Positions 24,934-33,479 of a DNA stretch of 64,000 bases are shown piece by piece. Location of the stretch: the NCBI RefSeq assembly GCF_043555875.1, contig NZ_JBIGHW010000010.1:1-64000 (forward strand), given 5' to 3'. The DNA is from Pelomonas margarita. GTDB lineage: Bacteria; Pseudomonadota; Gammaproteobacteria; Burkholderiales; Burkholderiaceae_C. Under the pieces are notes generated by a model that worked only from the letters and a program-made list of their open reading frames with translations, ran no database searches and had not been told where the DNA came from. Position 1 is the stretch's first letter, and each line of letters starts with the position of its first letter. The position numbers were made by a program, and so were the translations under genes.

Positions 24934-25970
24934 ACCAGATCCAGACCCTCACCCCCACCACCGACGCCGACCGCCGCCAGGCCAAGCCCTGGACCGTGGC
25001 CGACGTCGCGGCACTGTTCGAGCTGCCCTTCAACGACCTGCTGTTCCGCGCACAGCAGGTGCACCGCGAGCACTTCGACGCCAACGCGGTGCAGCTGTCC
25101 ACGCTGCTGTCCATCAAGACCGGCGGTTGCGAGGAGGACTGCGCCTATTGCCCGCAATCAGCGCACTTCGACACGGGCCTCAAGGCCGAGAAGCTGATCC
25201 CGCTGCAGGAGGTGATGGAAGCCGCCCGCGCCGCCAAGGCCAACGGCGCCACGCGTTTCTGCATGGGCGCCGCCTGGCGCTCGCCCAAGCCACGCCACCT
25301 GGAAGCCATCGGCGAGATGATTTCAGAGGTCAAGGCGCTGGGCCTGGAGACCTGCCTGACGGCCGGCATGCTGGAAGAGGGCCAGGCCGAGCAGCTCAAA
25401 GTTGCGGGCCTCGACTACTACAACCACAACCTCGACACCGCGCCCGAGTTCTACGGCCAGATCATCACGACGCGCACGTACCAGGACCGCCTCGACACGC
25501 TGGACCGCGTGCGCCAGCAGGGTCTGAAGGTCTGCTCCGGCGGCATCGTCGGCATGGGCGAGACGCGCCGCCAGCGCGCTGGCCTCATCGTGCAGCTCGC
25601 CAACCTCGACCCCTACCCCGAGAGCGTGCCCATCAACAACCTCGTGCAGGTGGAAGGCACGCCACTGGCCGGCGTGGCACCGCTGGACCCGCTGGAGTTC
25701 ATCCGCACGATTGCCGTCGCCCGCATCACGATGCCGCGCGCGATGGTGCGCCTGTCAGCCGGCCGCGAGGAGATGCCCGAGACCATGCAGGCGCTGTGCT
25801 TCCTGGCTGGCGCCAATTCCATGTTCTACGGCGACAAGCTGCTGACGACGAGCAACCCGCAGGCCGAGAAGGACCGCGCGCTGCTGGAACGCCTGGGCAT
25901 GCGCTGCTCGACCGAGGCGGAGCTGACGCCGTCCGACGCTGCGGCCAAGGTCCAGGTCTGCACGCACTGA
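24930..25970 (+). CDS. bioB: Biotin synthase
   Basis: The 346-residue radical SAM enzyme inserts sulfur into dethiobiotin. C67, C71 and C74 (CEEDCAYC) bind the SAM cluster. Downstream cysteines in RFCMGAAW, LETCLTAG and the YYNHNLDT motif fit the auxiliary [2Fe-2S] site. The ATG at 24930 overlaps the bioD stop; a longer frame start at 24636 is bioD DNA out of frame. bioC and bioH are not in the window. Confidence 0.97.
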   Translation: MNQIQTLTPTTDADRRQAKPWTVADVAALFELPFNDLLFRAQQVHREHFDANAVQLSTLLSIKTGGCEEDCAYCPQSAHFDTGLKAEKLIPLQEVMEAARAAKANGATRFCMGAAWRSPKPRHLEAIGEMISEVKALGLETCLTAGMLEEGQAEQLKVAGLDYYNHNLDTAPEFYGQIITTRTYQDRLDTLDRVRQQGLKVCSGGIVGMGETRRQRAGLIVQLANLDPYPESVPINNLVQVEGTPLAGVAPLDPLEFIRTIAVARITMPRAMVRLSAGREEMPETMQALCFLAGANSMFYGDKLLTTSNPQAEKDRALLERLGMRCSTEAELTPSDAAAKVQVCTH

Positions 25971-25971
25971 C

Positions 25972-26178
25972 ATGAAGCTCGCACTTGCCCTGCTCGCGGC
26001 CCTGTCCCTGTCCGGCTGCGCCATCGTCTACGACTACGCGCAGGAAGTGGCGCAAGCCCAATGCGCCAGCAGCAACAGCAACCCGCAGGACCGACGCGCC
26101 TGCGAGAAGCGCAACGCGCCGGCCTACGACGACTACGAGGCGCGCCGCAAGCGCCTGAAGGAAGGCCAACCGGGCTGA
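25972..26178 (+). CDS. Small putative lipoprotein
   Basis: The 68-residue protein has a short signal and lipobox (LSLSGC, acylated Cys near residue 16). A small Cys-containing charged domain follows (YEARRKRLKEG at the end). It begins two bases after the bioB stop and is followed by a 90-base gap before the carboxylase gene. I do not recognise a family. It is unusual to find a lipoprotein gene inside a cofactor/catabolic operon. Confidence 0.75.
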   Translation: MKLALALLAALSLSGCAIVYDYAQEVAQAQCASSNSNPQDRRACEKRNAPAYDDYEARRKRLKEGQPG

Positions 26179-26268
26179 CCGCCCGCCGCCTGCCTGCCTC
26201 ACCCGCCGGTGACCCCGGCCCCAGAAGAACAAGCCTGTAGAAGGTTCACAAGACCGGAGACAAGAGAG

Positions 26269-28251
26269 ATGTTCAAGAAGATCCTGATCGCCAACCGTGG
26301 CGAGATTGCCTGCCGAGTCGCGGCTACCGCGAAGCGACTCGGTATTCAGACGGTAGCCGTCTACTCCGAGGCGGATGACAACGCCCAGCACGTGAAGGCC
26401 TGCGACGAGGCCGTGCTGATCGGCGGCCCGGCACCTCGCGACTCCTACCTGCAATGGGAGCGCATCCTGGCCGCCGCCAAGGCGACCGGCGCGCAGGCCG
26501 TGCACCCCGGCTATGGCTTCCTCAGCGAGAACGAGGCCTTCGCACAGGCCTGCGCTGACGCCGGCGTCGTCTTCATCGGCCCGCCGCCCAGCGCCATCCA
26601 GGCGATGGGGCTGAAGGCCGAGTCCAAGCGGCTGATGGAAAGCGCCGGTGTGCCGCTGGTGCCGGGCTACCACGGCGCCGACCAGGACCCCGCGCTGCTC
26701 AAGCGCGAAGCGGACCGCATCGGCTTCCCGGTGCTGATCAAGGCCAGCGCCGGCGGCGGTGGCAAGGGCATGCGCGCGGTCTACGGCGCCGACGAATTCG
26801 ACGCGGCCCTCGCCTCGTGCAAGCGCGAGGCCATCAACAGCTTCGGCGACGACGCGGTGCTGATCGAGCGCTACGTGCAACGCCCGCGCCACATCGAGAT
26901 CCAGGTGTTCGGCGACACGCTGGGCGACTGCGTCTACCTGTTCGAGCGCGACTGCTCCGTGCAGCGCCGCCACCAGAAGGTGCTCGAAGAAGCGCCCGCG
27001 CCGGGCATGACACCGGAGCGCCGCGCGCAGATGGGCGAGGCCGCCGTGGCCGCCGCCAAGGCCGTGGGCTACGTGGGCGCCGGCACCGTCGAGTTCATTG
27101 CTGAACAAGACGGCCGCTTCTACTTCATGGAGATGAACACGCGGCTGCAGGTGGAGCATCCGGTGACGGAAGCCATCACCGGGCAAGACCTGGTGGAGTG
27201 GCAACTGCGCGTCGCCGCGGGCCAGCCGCTGCCGCTTAAGCAATCGGAACTTCGCATGCACGGCCACGCCATCGAGGCCCGCATCTGCGCCGAGAACCCG
27301 GATGGCGGCTTCCTGCCCGCCACCGGTGCGCTGGACGTGGCCCGCTGGCCGGCTCACGTCGCCTTTGAACGAGGCAACACCCGCATCGACGCCGGCGTGC
27401 GCGAGGGCGACGCGATCAGCCCCTACTACGACTCGATGATCGCCAAGCTCATCGTCTGGGGCGAGGACCGCGCGCAGGCGCTGGCGAGGCTGGACGCCGC
27501 GCTGCGCGACACGCACATCGTCGGCCTGCACACCAACGTCGCCTTCCTGCGCCGCTGCGCGGCCACGGCGTCGTTCGCCAATGCCGACCTCGACACCGGC
27601 CTCATCGAACGCGAGCGCGCGGTGCTGTTCGACCAGCCCGGCCTGCCACTGCGCGTGTCGGCCGCCGCCGTCGTCGCGCACACGCTGGCCGTCGAGGCTG
27701 CCACGCAGGGCGCCGACCCGTGGAGCGCGCGCGACGGCTTCCGCCTGTTCGGCGCGGCCACGCGCCGCTTCGACCTGGCTGCCGGCGACGCGCACCACGA
27801 GGTGCTGCTGGCCCGCCAGCACCGCGGCGGCATGACGCTGACCGTGGCCGGCGAGGCCATAGCCTTCGCCGTGCAGTCGAGCAACGCCGAGACGCACGAG
27901 CTGTTTCTCGGCACTGACCGCGTGCGCGTAAAGACCTACGCCCAGGGTGAGCGCATCGCCGTGTTCGCCGCGACCGGCTCGGCCGTGCTGACCGAGGTGG
28001 ACCTCATCGCCCACGCCGGTGACGGCCCCGCCGAGGGCGGCCGCCTGACGGCACCGATGCCCGGCAAGCTCATCGCCTTCCTCGCGAAAGCCGGCGACAC
28101 CGTCACCAAAGGTCAGCAGCTGGCCGTCATGGAAGCGATGAAAATGGAGCACACCATCTCGTCGCCACGCGACGGCACCGTGGCTGAGCTGCTGTTCGCC
28201 GTGGGCGACCAGGTGAGCGACGGCGCGGAACTGCTGAAGCTGGAAGCATGA
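26269..28251 (+). CDS. liuD: Methylcrotonyl-CoA carboxylase, biotin carboxylase/carrier (alpha) subunit
   Basis: The 660-residue protein carboxylates its own biotin with ATP and bicarbonate, then feeds the beta subunit at 17629. Visible are the biotin carboxylase N-domain (ILIANRGEIACR), the ATP-grasp loop (SAGGGGKGM), EMNTRLQVEHPVTE, and the C-terminal biotinyl domain with K625 in EAMKMEH. Length and linker fit MCC-alpha; propionyl-CoA carboxylase is the alternative, but the adjacent HMG-CoA lyase favours MCC. The ATG at 26269 is preceded by AGAGAG. It overlaps the lyase gene (ATGA). Confidence 0.94.
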   Translation: MFKKILIANRGEIACRVAATAKRLGIQTVAVYSEADDNAQHVKACDEAVLIGGPAPRDSYLQWERILAAAKATGAQAVHPGYGFLSENEAFAQACADAGVVFIGPPPSAIQAMGLKAESKRLMESAGVPLVPGYHGADQDPALLKREADRIGFPVLIKASAGGGGKGMRAVYGADEFDAALASCKREAINSFGDDAVLIERYVQRPRHIEIQVFGDTLGDCVYLFERDCSVQRRHQKVLEEAPAPGMTPERRAQMGEAAVAAAKAVGYVGAGTVEFIAEQDGRFYFMEMNTRLQVEHPVTEAITGQDLVEWQLRVAAGQPLPLKQSELRMHGHAIEARICAENPDGGFLPATGALDVARWPAHVAFERGNTRIDAGVREGDAISPYYDSMIAKLIVWGEDRAQALARLDAALRDTHIVGLHTNVAFLRRCAATASFANADLDTGLIERERAVLFDQPGLPLRVSAAAVVAHTLAVEAATQGADPWSARDGFRLFGAATRRFDLAAGDAHHEVLLARQHRGGMTLTVAGEAIAFAVQSSNAETHELFLGTDRVRVKTYAQGERIAVFAATGSAVLTEVDLIAHAGDGPAEGGRLTAPMPGKLIAFLAKAGDTVTKGQQLAVMEAMKMEHTISSPRDGTVAELLFAVGDQVSDGAELLKLEA

Positions 28252-29162
28252 CCATGGCCCTGCCCTCGCAAGTCCAGATCCTCGACGTCGGCCCGCGCGA
28301 CGGCCTGCAGAACGAGAAGGAGAACGTCGCCACCGAGCACAAGGCTCGGCTCGTCGCGATGCTGCAGGACGCCGGGCTCAAGGAGATCGAGGTCACCAGC
28401 TTCGTCAGCCCGAAGTGGGTGCCGCAGATGGCCGACAACACGGCCGTTATGGCGGCCATCACGCGCAAGCCGGGTGTGCGCTACTCGGTGCTGGTACCCA
28501 ACCTCAAGGGGCTGGAGCCGGCGCTGGCGTCCAGGCCCGACGAGATCCTCGTCTTCACCGCGGCCAGTGAGGCGTTCACGCAGAAGAACATCAACTGCTC
28601 CATCGCCGAGAGCCTGGCGCGCTTCGCGCCCGTCATCGAAGGCGCGCATGCGGCGGGTGTGAAGGTGCGCGCGGCGCTGTCGTGCGCTTTAGGCTGCCCG
28701 TACGAGGGCGACATCAGCGCGGACCAGGTCGAGGCCGTCGTGCAGCCGCTGCGCGCGCTGGGCGTGGACGCCATCGACATCGCCGACACCATCGGCGTGG
28801 GCACGCCGCGCAAGGTGCAGCTCGCGATGGAGCGTGCGCTGAAGCACTTCCCCATCGCCGAGGTGTCGGGCCACTTCCACGACACCTACGGCCAGGCGCT
28901 GACCAACATCTACGCCAGCCTGGAGCTCGGTGTGCACAGCTTCCACGCCAGCGTGGCCGGCCTGGGCGGCTGCCCCTACGCCAAGGGCGCGACGGGCAAC
29001 GTGGCGACCGAGGACGTCGTCTTCATGCTCGACGGCCTCGGCATAGCGACGGGCATAGCCCTGGACCAACTCGTCGACGCCGGCGCCTTCATCTCCGGCG
29101 TGCTGGGCCGGCCGCCGGTGTCGCGCGTGGCGCGGGCGGTGCTGGCCAAGCGCACCGGCTGA
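28248..29162 (+). CDS. liuE: Hydroxymethylglutaryl-CoA lyase
   Basis: The 304-residue TIM-barrel enzyme splits HMG-CoA to acetoacetate and acetyl-CoA, the last step of leucine breakdown. It has the N-terminal DVGPRDGLQNE, the ALGCPYEG loop, GHFHDTYGQAL, and the lyase signature region with its active-site cysteine in VAGLGGCPYAKGATGN. It starts at 28248 overlapping the carboxylase stop; a second ATG six bases later is also possible. Confidence 0.96.
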   Translation: MTMALPSQVQILDVGPRDGLQNEKENVATEHKARLVAMLQDAGLKEIEVTSFVSPKWVPQMADNTAVMAAITRKPGVRYSVLVPNLKGLEPALASRPDEILVFTAASEAFTQKNINCSIAESLARFAPVIEGAHAAGVKVRAALSCALGCPYEGDISADQVEAVVQPLRALGVDAIDIADTIGVGTPRKVQLAMERALKHFPIAEVSGHFHDTYGQALTNIYASLELGVHSFHASVAGLGGCPYAKGATGNVATEDVVFMLDGLGIATGIALDQLVDAGAFISGVLGRPPVSRVARAVLAKRTG

Positions 29163-29203
29163 CCTGCACTTTCAAGGGCCGTCCACGCCGCCACAATCAG
29201 CGC

Positions 29204-29467
29204 ATGGCTCAAGGCAAACGAATCTCCAATGACATCGGCGAGGACGCACTGGCCACCATTCAGGCGCTGGGAGCGGCGGTCAAGCGGGCACGCCTGGCTG
29301 CAGGCGAGGGGCAGGCGGCCGCAGCGGCCCGCTTGGGCGTGCACGTGCAGACCATCGCGCGCATCGAGTCGGGCGAACCCGGCGTGGCGGTGGGGCATGT
29401 GGTGGGTTTGCTCACCCACTACGGCCTGACGCTGCAAGTGCCCGCTGCTGAACTCGGCGCCGCGTAG
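29204..29467 (+). CDS. XRE/HipB-like helix-turn-helix protein
   Basis: The 87-residue protein contains a Cro/XRE helix-turn-helix (GQAAAAARLGVHVQTIARIESG, about residues 37-59). It resembles HipB-type antitoxins. No HipA or other toxin gene follows, so if it came from a toxin-antitoxin module the partner has been lost. The ATG at 29204 is the first start before the DNA-binding domain. It lies 41 bases after the lyase gene and may have its own promoter. Confidence 0.8.
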   Translation: MAQGKRISNDIGEDALATIQALGAAVKRARLAAGEGQAAAAARLGVHVQTIARIESGEPGVAVGHVVGLLTHYGLTLQVPAAELGAA

Positions 29468-29557
29468 GCCGGGCAGCACGAAGCGCAGGGACGGGTACAT
29501 CCCAGGCCGCCCGGTGTGGCACTGCGGTTCAATCGCGCATCCACCGGGAGACTTGCC

Positions 29558-30016
29558 ATGCCACGCCACCTCGCCGCCTGCGCCATCGTCCTGCTTGCCA
29601 GCGTCGGCGCCCAAGCCCAGGACGCCCCGACGGCCCACGACGCCGCCAAGGCCCAGGCCTGGGGTGCCAACGAACAGGGCCTGCGCGCCTACACCTTCGT
29701 GCTGCTGAAGACCGGCCCGCAGCGCATGCCTGCCGGCCCTGAGCGGGACGCGATGTTCAAGGGCCACTTCGCCAACATGGAGCGCCTGGCCAAGGCAGGC
29801 CTGCTGGTCTATGCCGGGCCGCTGGACGGCGTCAACGGACTGCGCGGGCTGTTCATCCTCGCCACGGCCGACCAGGAGGTGGCGCGCAAAGCGGTGGACA
29901 GCGACCCCGTCATCGTCACCGGCGAGATGGTGGCGGAGCTGCACCGCCACTTCGGCTCGGCGGCGCTGCTTGCCGTCAATGAATGGCATCCAAGGCTGAT
30001 CAAGCCCAAGCCCTGA
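29558..30016 (+). CDS. Exported YciI-like domain protein
   Basis: The 152-residue protein has a signal peptide (about 1-22, ending GAQAQD) and then a YciI-like ferredoxin-fold domain (YTFVLLKTGP, AKAGLLVYAGPLDG, DPVIVTGEMVAELH). YciI family proteins are usually about 95 residues and cytoplasmic, so the export signal is unusual. The ATG at 29558 has GGGAG nearby; the frame start at 29516 would spoil the signal. The function is unknown. Confidence 0.8.
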   Translation: MPRHLAACAIVLLASVGAQAQDAPTAHDAAKAQAWGANEQGLRAYTFVLLKTGPQRMPAGPERDAMFKGHFANMERLAKAGLLVYAGPLDGVNGLRGLFILATADQEVARKAVDSDPVIVTGEMVAELHRHFGSAALLAVNEWHPRLIKPKP

Positions 30017-30078
30017 GCCGGCGAGCGCAGCGCAACTGCGGCTACGCTTCGCCCCGTTCCAACGGGAGGCTTTGAACC

Positions 30079-31791
30079 ATGATCCTGGGCATCGACCTGG
30101 GCACCACGCACAGCGCGGCGGCGGTGTTTCGCGACGGCGCGCCCGTCCTCATTCCCAATGCGCACGGCGACTTCCTGACGCCCTCGGCCGTGGCGCTGGA
30201 CGACCAGGGCCACACGCTGGTGGGCTTGGCCGCACGCGAGCGCGCCGGCCTGCACGCCGAGTCCACCGCGCTGGCCTTCAAGCGCTGGATGGGCAGCGAC
30301 AAGCGCATCACGCTGCGCACCGGCCCGCACGTGAAGGAGCTGCGCGCCGAGGAACTGTCGGCGCTGGTGCTGCAGACGCTCAAAAGTGATGCTGAGGCCT
30401 TCCTGGGTGAGCCCGTCACCGAGGCCGTCATCACCGTGCCGGCCTATTTCAACGAGGCCCAACGCCGCGCCACGCGAACAGCCGGCGAGATCGCCGGCCT
30501 GAAGGTGGAGCGCCTGCTCAACGAGCCCACCGCCGCCGGCCTGGCCTACGGCCTGCAGCAGCGGCCCGAGCACAGCAGCTTCCTGATCTTCGACCTCGGC
30601 GGCGGCACCTTCGACGTGTCGGTGCTGGAGTACTTTGACGGTGTCGTCGAGGTGCGCGCCAGCGCCGGCGACACGCGCCTGGGTGGCGAGGACTTCAGCC
30701 GTGCCATCGCGCAGCTGTTCGCAAAGACCGCCGAGGGCCTGAGCGCCCAGGAGCGCGAGGCCTGGCTGTCCAGCGAGACCTGGTGGCGCCTGGCCGAGCA
30801 GGCCAAGCGCGACCTCGGCGAGCGCGACGGCACCGAGCTGCGCACCACCTGGCGCGACCGTGCGCTGAGCGCCTTCCTGACCCGCGCCGACTTCGAGGCC
30901 GCATCGGCTGAGCTGCTGCAGCGCCTGCGCCGCCCCATCGAGCGCGCACTGGCCGATGCGCAGTTGGACACCGGCGGCCTGGCCGAGGTGGTGCTCGTCG
31001 GCGGCGCCACGCGCATGCCCATGGTGCGCCAGCTCGTCACGCGGTTGTTCCAGCGCCTGCCGCTGCGCACGCTGGACCCCGACCTCGCCATCGCGATGGG
31101 CGCCGGCGTTCAGGCTGGCCTGAAGGCGCGCGACGCGGCGCTGGACGACGTGGTGCTGACCGACGTCATGCCCTACTCGCTGGGCATCATCGCGGCCACC
31201 TCCATCGGCGACCGCATGGTCAACGACCGCTTCTCGCCCATCATCGAGCGCAACACGCCCGTGCCGGTGTCGCGCGTGGAGCAGTACCGCACGCTGGGTG
31301 ACCAGCAGAAGGTCATCCTCGTGGACGTGCGCCAGGGCGAGTCGCCGGTAGGCTCGGAGAACCTGTCGCTGGGCCGGCTGGAGATTCCCATCGCGCCGGC
31401 GCCAGCCGGCGAAGCCGGCGTGGACGTGCGCTTCACCTACGACGCCAACGGGCTGTTGGAGGTGGAGGCCATCGACTTCCCCGGCGGCCAGCGGCATGAG
31501 CTGGTCATCGAGAGCCAAGGCGCGCGGCTGAGTGCCGCCGAGATCGCCGCCACGCGCGATCGGCTGCAGGCGCTCAAGCGCCACCCGCGCGACGAGCAGG
31601 ACAACCGCTACCTCATCGAGCGCGCCAAGCGCCTCTTCGAGGACCGCCTGGGCAACGACCGCGTCATGCTGCAGGACTGGCTGGCGCAGTTCGAGGCCGT
31701 GCTGCAAACGCAGGACGCCCGCGCCATCCGCCAGGCCCGCCAGCAGTTCAAGGACGCGCTGGACAGCATCGACACCTCGTTCAGGTTCTGA
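30079..31791 (+). CDS. hscC: Hsp70 family chaperone HscC
   Basis: The 570-residue Hsp70 relative has nucleotide-binding motifs GIDLGTTHS, DLGGGTFDVSVLE and VGGATRMPMV. Its substrate-binding domain is short and lacks the long DnaK lid. Length and divergence fit HscC (556 residues in E. coli) rather than DnaK or HscA. A GGGAGG ribosome site lies at 30064. The gene pairs with the J-domain protein nine bases downstream, which should be its co-chaperone. Clients are unknown. Confidence 0.92.
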   Translation: MILGIDLGTTHSAAAVFRDGAPVLIPNAHGDFLTPSAVALDDQGHTLVGLAARERAGLHAESTALAFKRWMGSDKRITLRTGPHVKELRAEELSALVLQTLKSDAEAFLGEPVTEAVITVPAYFNEAQRRATRTAGEIAGLKVERLLNEPTAAGLAYGLQQRPEHSSFLIFDLGGGTFDVSVLEYFDGVVEVRASAGDTRLGGEDFSRAIAQLFAKTAEGLSAQEREAWLSSETWWRLAEQAKRDLGERDGTELRTTWRDRALSAFLTRADFEAASAELLQRLRRPIERALADAQLDTGGLAEVVLVGGATRMPMVRQLVTRLFQRLPLRTLDPDLAIAMGAGVQAGLKARDAALDDVVLTDVMPYSLGIIAATSIGDRMVNDRFSPIIERNTPVPVSRVEQYRTLGDQQKVILVDVRQGESPVGSENLSLGRLEIPIAPAPAGEAGVDVRFTYDANGLLEVEAIDFPGGQRHELVIESQGARLSAAEIAATRDRLQALKRHPRDEQDNRYLIERAKRLFEDRLGNDRVMLQDWLAQFEAVLQTQDARAIRQARQQFKDALDSIDTSFRF

Positions 31792-31799
31792 GGCACGAC

Positions 31800-33479
31800 A
31801 TGTGGGATGACGACTGGGCCCGGCTGGGCCTCGAACCAACGACGGACCTGGGCGCGATCAAGAAGGCCTACGCCGCACGCCTCAAGACCACCCGCCCCGA
31901 TGACGACGCCGAGGCCTACCAGGCCTTGCGCGGCGCCTACGAGCGCGCGCAGCAATGGGCGAAGTGGCAGCGCGATCAGGCACCACCCGCTGAGGCGCTC
32001 ACCGCCGGGCCCGTGCCTGCACCCGCACTTGAGCCGGCACCTGCCCCCACACCCGCCGAGCCGCAGACACCGCCTGCCGAGGCGCGGCCGGCCGCCACGC
32101 AGGCCGCGAACGTCATGGCGGATGAGGTTGCGCGAGGCGAGCCTGCGCCCGTGCAGCCGCGCCAGCTCATCGACACGCTGGAACTGCGCTGGCGCCGCGA
32201 GGGCGCGGCTGCGCTACTCCAGGCCTGGCCGGCCGTGCGCTGCGAGCTGGATCTGCAGCCGCTGAACCGCCAGGCCGAGTTCTCGGCCGCGTTCGCGCAC
32301 TGGGCGTTGCAGCTGCCCACGCTTCCCGACGAGTTCCTGAAGACGCTGGACGCGCACTTCGGCTGGCTGAACGACTTCCGCACCGAGCGCCAGTTGGGCA
32401 GCGCCCTGACGCAGGCGCTGCAGGCGCACTTCGGCGAGCGCCTCTACCCGGCCCCGGTGCCCGAGGCCGTGCGCGAACTGGGTGCGCCGCTGCAGCGTTT
32501 CCATGCGTTGCAGCAGGCCGGCGGCTGGTGGCGGCTGCACCTGCTGCTGCTGTTGCTGCAGCCCACGCTGGCGCGCGCCCAGCACCTGCTGGGCGCGGAC
32601 TGGCTGCGCCGGCTGGGTCTGGACCTGCATGCCCAGCAAGGCCTGACCCGGCTGGTCAAGCGCGGCCACTGGCTGCGCGTGAGCGCCGCCAGCACGCTGT
32701 GCCTGGCGGCGGCGCTGGCGCTGCACCGCGACCCCATCATCGCCACCGCCCACCTGCTGGGCTGGCTGCTGGGCACCGGCGGCGTCGTGCTTGCAGCGCT
32801 GTTCGTCGCGATGCTGGTCAGCGCGGGCCCGGCGCTGACCCATGGCCAGCGCCGGCTGGCCATGCCGCTGGAACGCTGGCGCCAGCATCCCATGCAGCCC
32901 GTGCTGGGCTTGGCGTGGCTGCTGTTCGCGGCCTGGCTGGCGTGGATGGCAGATGCGCCCGCCACTCAGCCGTCGACGTTGACGCCAACGCTGTCGCAGC
33001 TGCCGGACTGGCTGTACGAGCCGGCGGCCTGGGGCTTCGGCATCGCCGGCATGGCGATGGCCTGGCCGCTGGCGCCGCTGCATGGCTGGGTGGTGGTGGG
33101 GCTGGCGCCCCTGGTGGGCGCGCTGTTCACGCTGGCACTGGCGCCTTGGGTGGCGCCGGGCACGGCCGTGCCGCTGGCACTGGCGTGGATGCTGCTGGGC
33201 GCCGCGGTACACGAGGAGCGCGTGCGCGCAACCGGCCTGGCGCAATGGCCGCTGCGACCCATACTCAACAGCCTGGCGCTGTCGCAGCGTTGGACGTTCA
33301 TGGTGGCGCTGACGCCGCTGGCCGTCTGCAGCGCCTACGTGGCGCTGGCCGACGCCCCGGTGCGCCCGGGCACGCTGTTCCTGACCTGGGTGTTCGCTAT
33401 CTTGGGCACGGCCTGGCTGCAGGGCAAGGCCGACGACTGGGCGCTGAGGCAGCTGCCCGCCGTGCCGCTCAGCGCTTGA
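31800..33479 (+). CDS. Multi-pass membrane J-domain-like protein (HscC partner)
   Basis: The 559-residue protein starts with a J-like domain (residues about 5-55: IKKAYAARLKTTRPDDDAEAYQAL). The invariant HPD tripeptide reads RPD, so its first histidine is replaced. A Pro/Ala-rich linker (about 65-105) and a helical domain follow, then a C-terminal half with about eight hydrophobic helices. E. coli HscC also works with an atypical J protein. The pairing points to a membrane-localised HscC system. The last 11 bases overlap the convergent phosphofructokinase gene. Confidence 0.85.
   Translation: MWDDDWARLGLEPTTDLGAIKKAYAARLKTTRPDDDAEAYQALRGAYERAQQWAKWQRDQAPPAEALTAGPVPAPALEPAPAPTPAEPQTPPAEARPAATQAANVMADEVARGEPAPVQPRQLIDTLELRWRREGAAALLQAWPAVRCELDLQPLNRQAEFSAAFAHWALQLPTLPDEFLKTLDAHFGWLNDFRTERQLGSALTQALQAHFGERLYPAPVPEAVRELGAPLQRFHALQQAGGWWRLHLLLLLLQPTLARAQHLLGADWLRRLGLDLHAQQGLTRLVKRGHWLRVSAASTLCLAAALALHRDPIIATAHLLGWLLGTGGVVLAALFVAMLVSAGPALTHGQRRLAMPLERWRQHPMQPVLGLAWLLFAAWLAWMADAPATQPSTLTPTLSQLPDWLYEPAAWGFGIAGMAMAWPLAPLHGWVVVGLAPLVGALFTLALAPWVAPGTAVPLALAWMLLGAAVHEERVRATGLAQWPLRPILNSLALSQRWTFMVALTPLAVCSAYVALADAPVRPGTLFLTWVFAILGTAWLQGKADDWALRQLPAVPLSA

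Noticed and set aside
17629..28251. Carboxylase subunits as propionyl-CoA or acetyl-CoA carboxylase
   Set aside because: The beta-subunit sequence and the adjacent HMG-CoA lyase and methylglutaconyl-CoA hydratase-like gene point to methylcrotonyl-CoA carboxylase.
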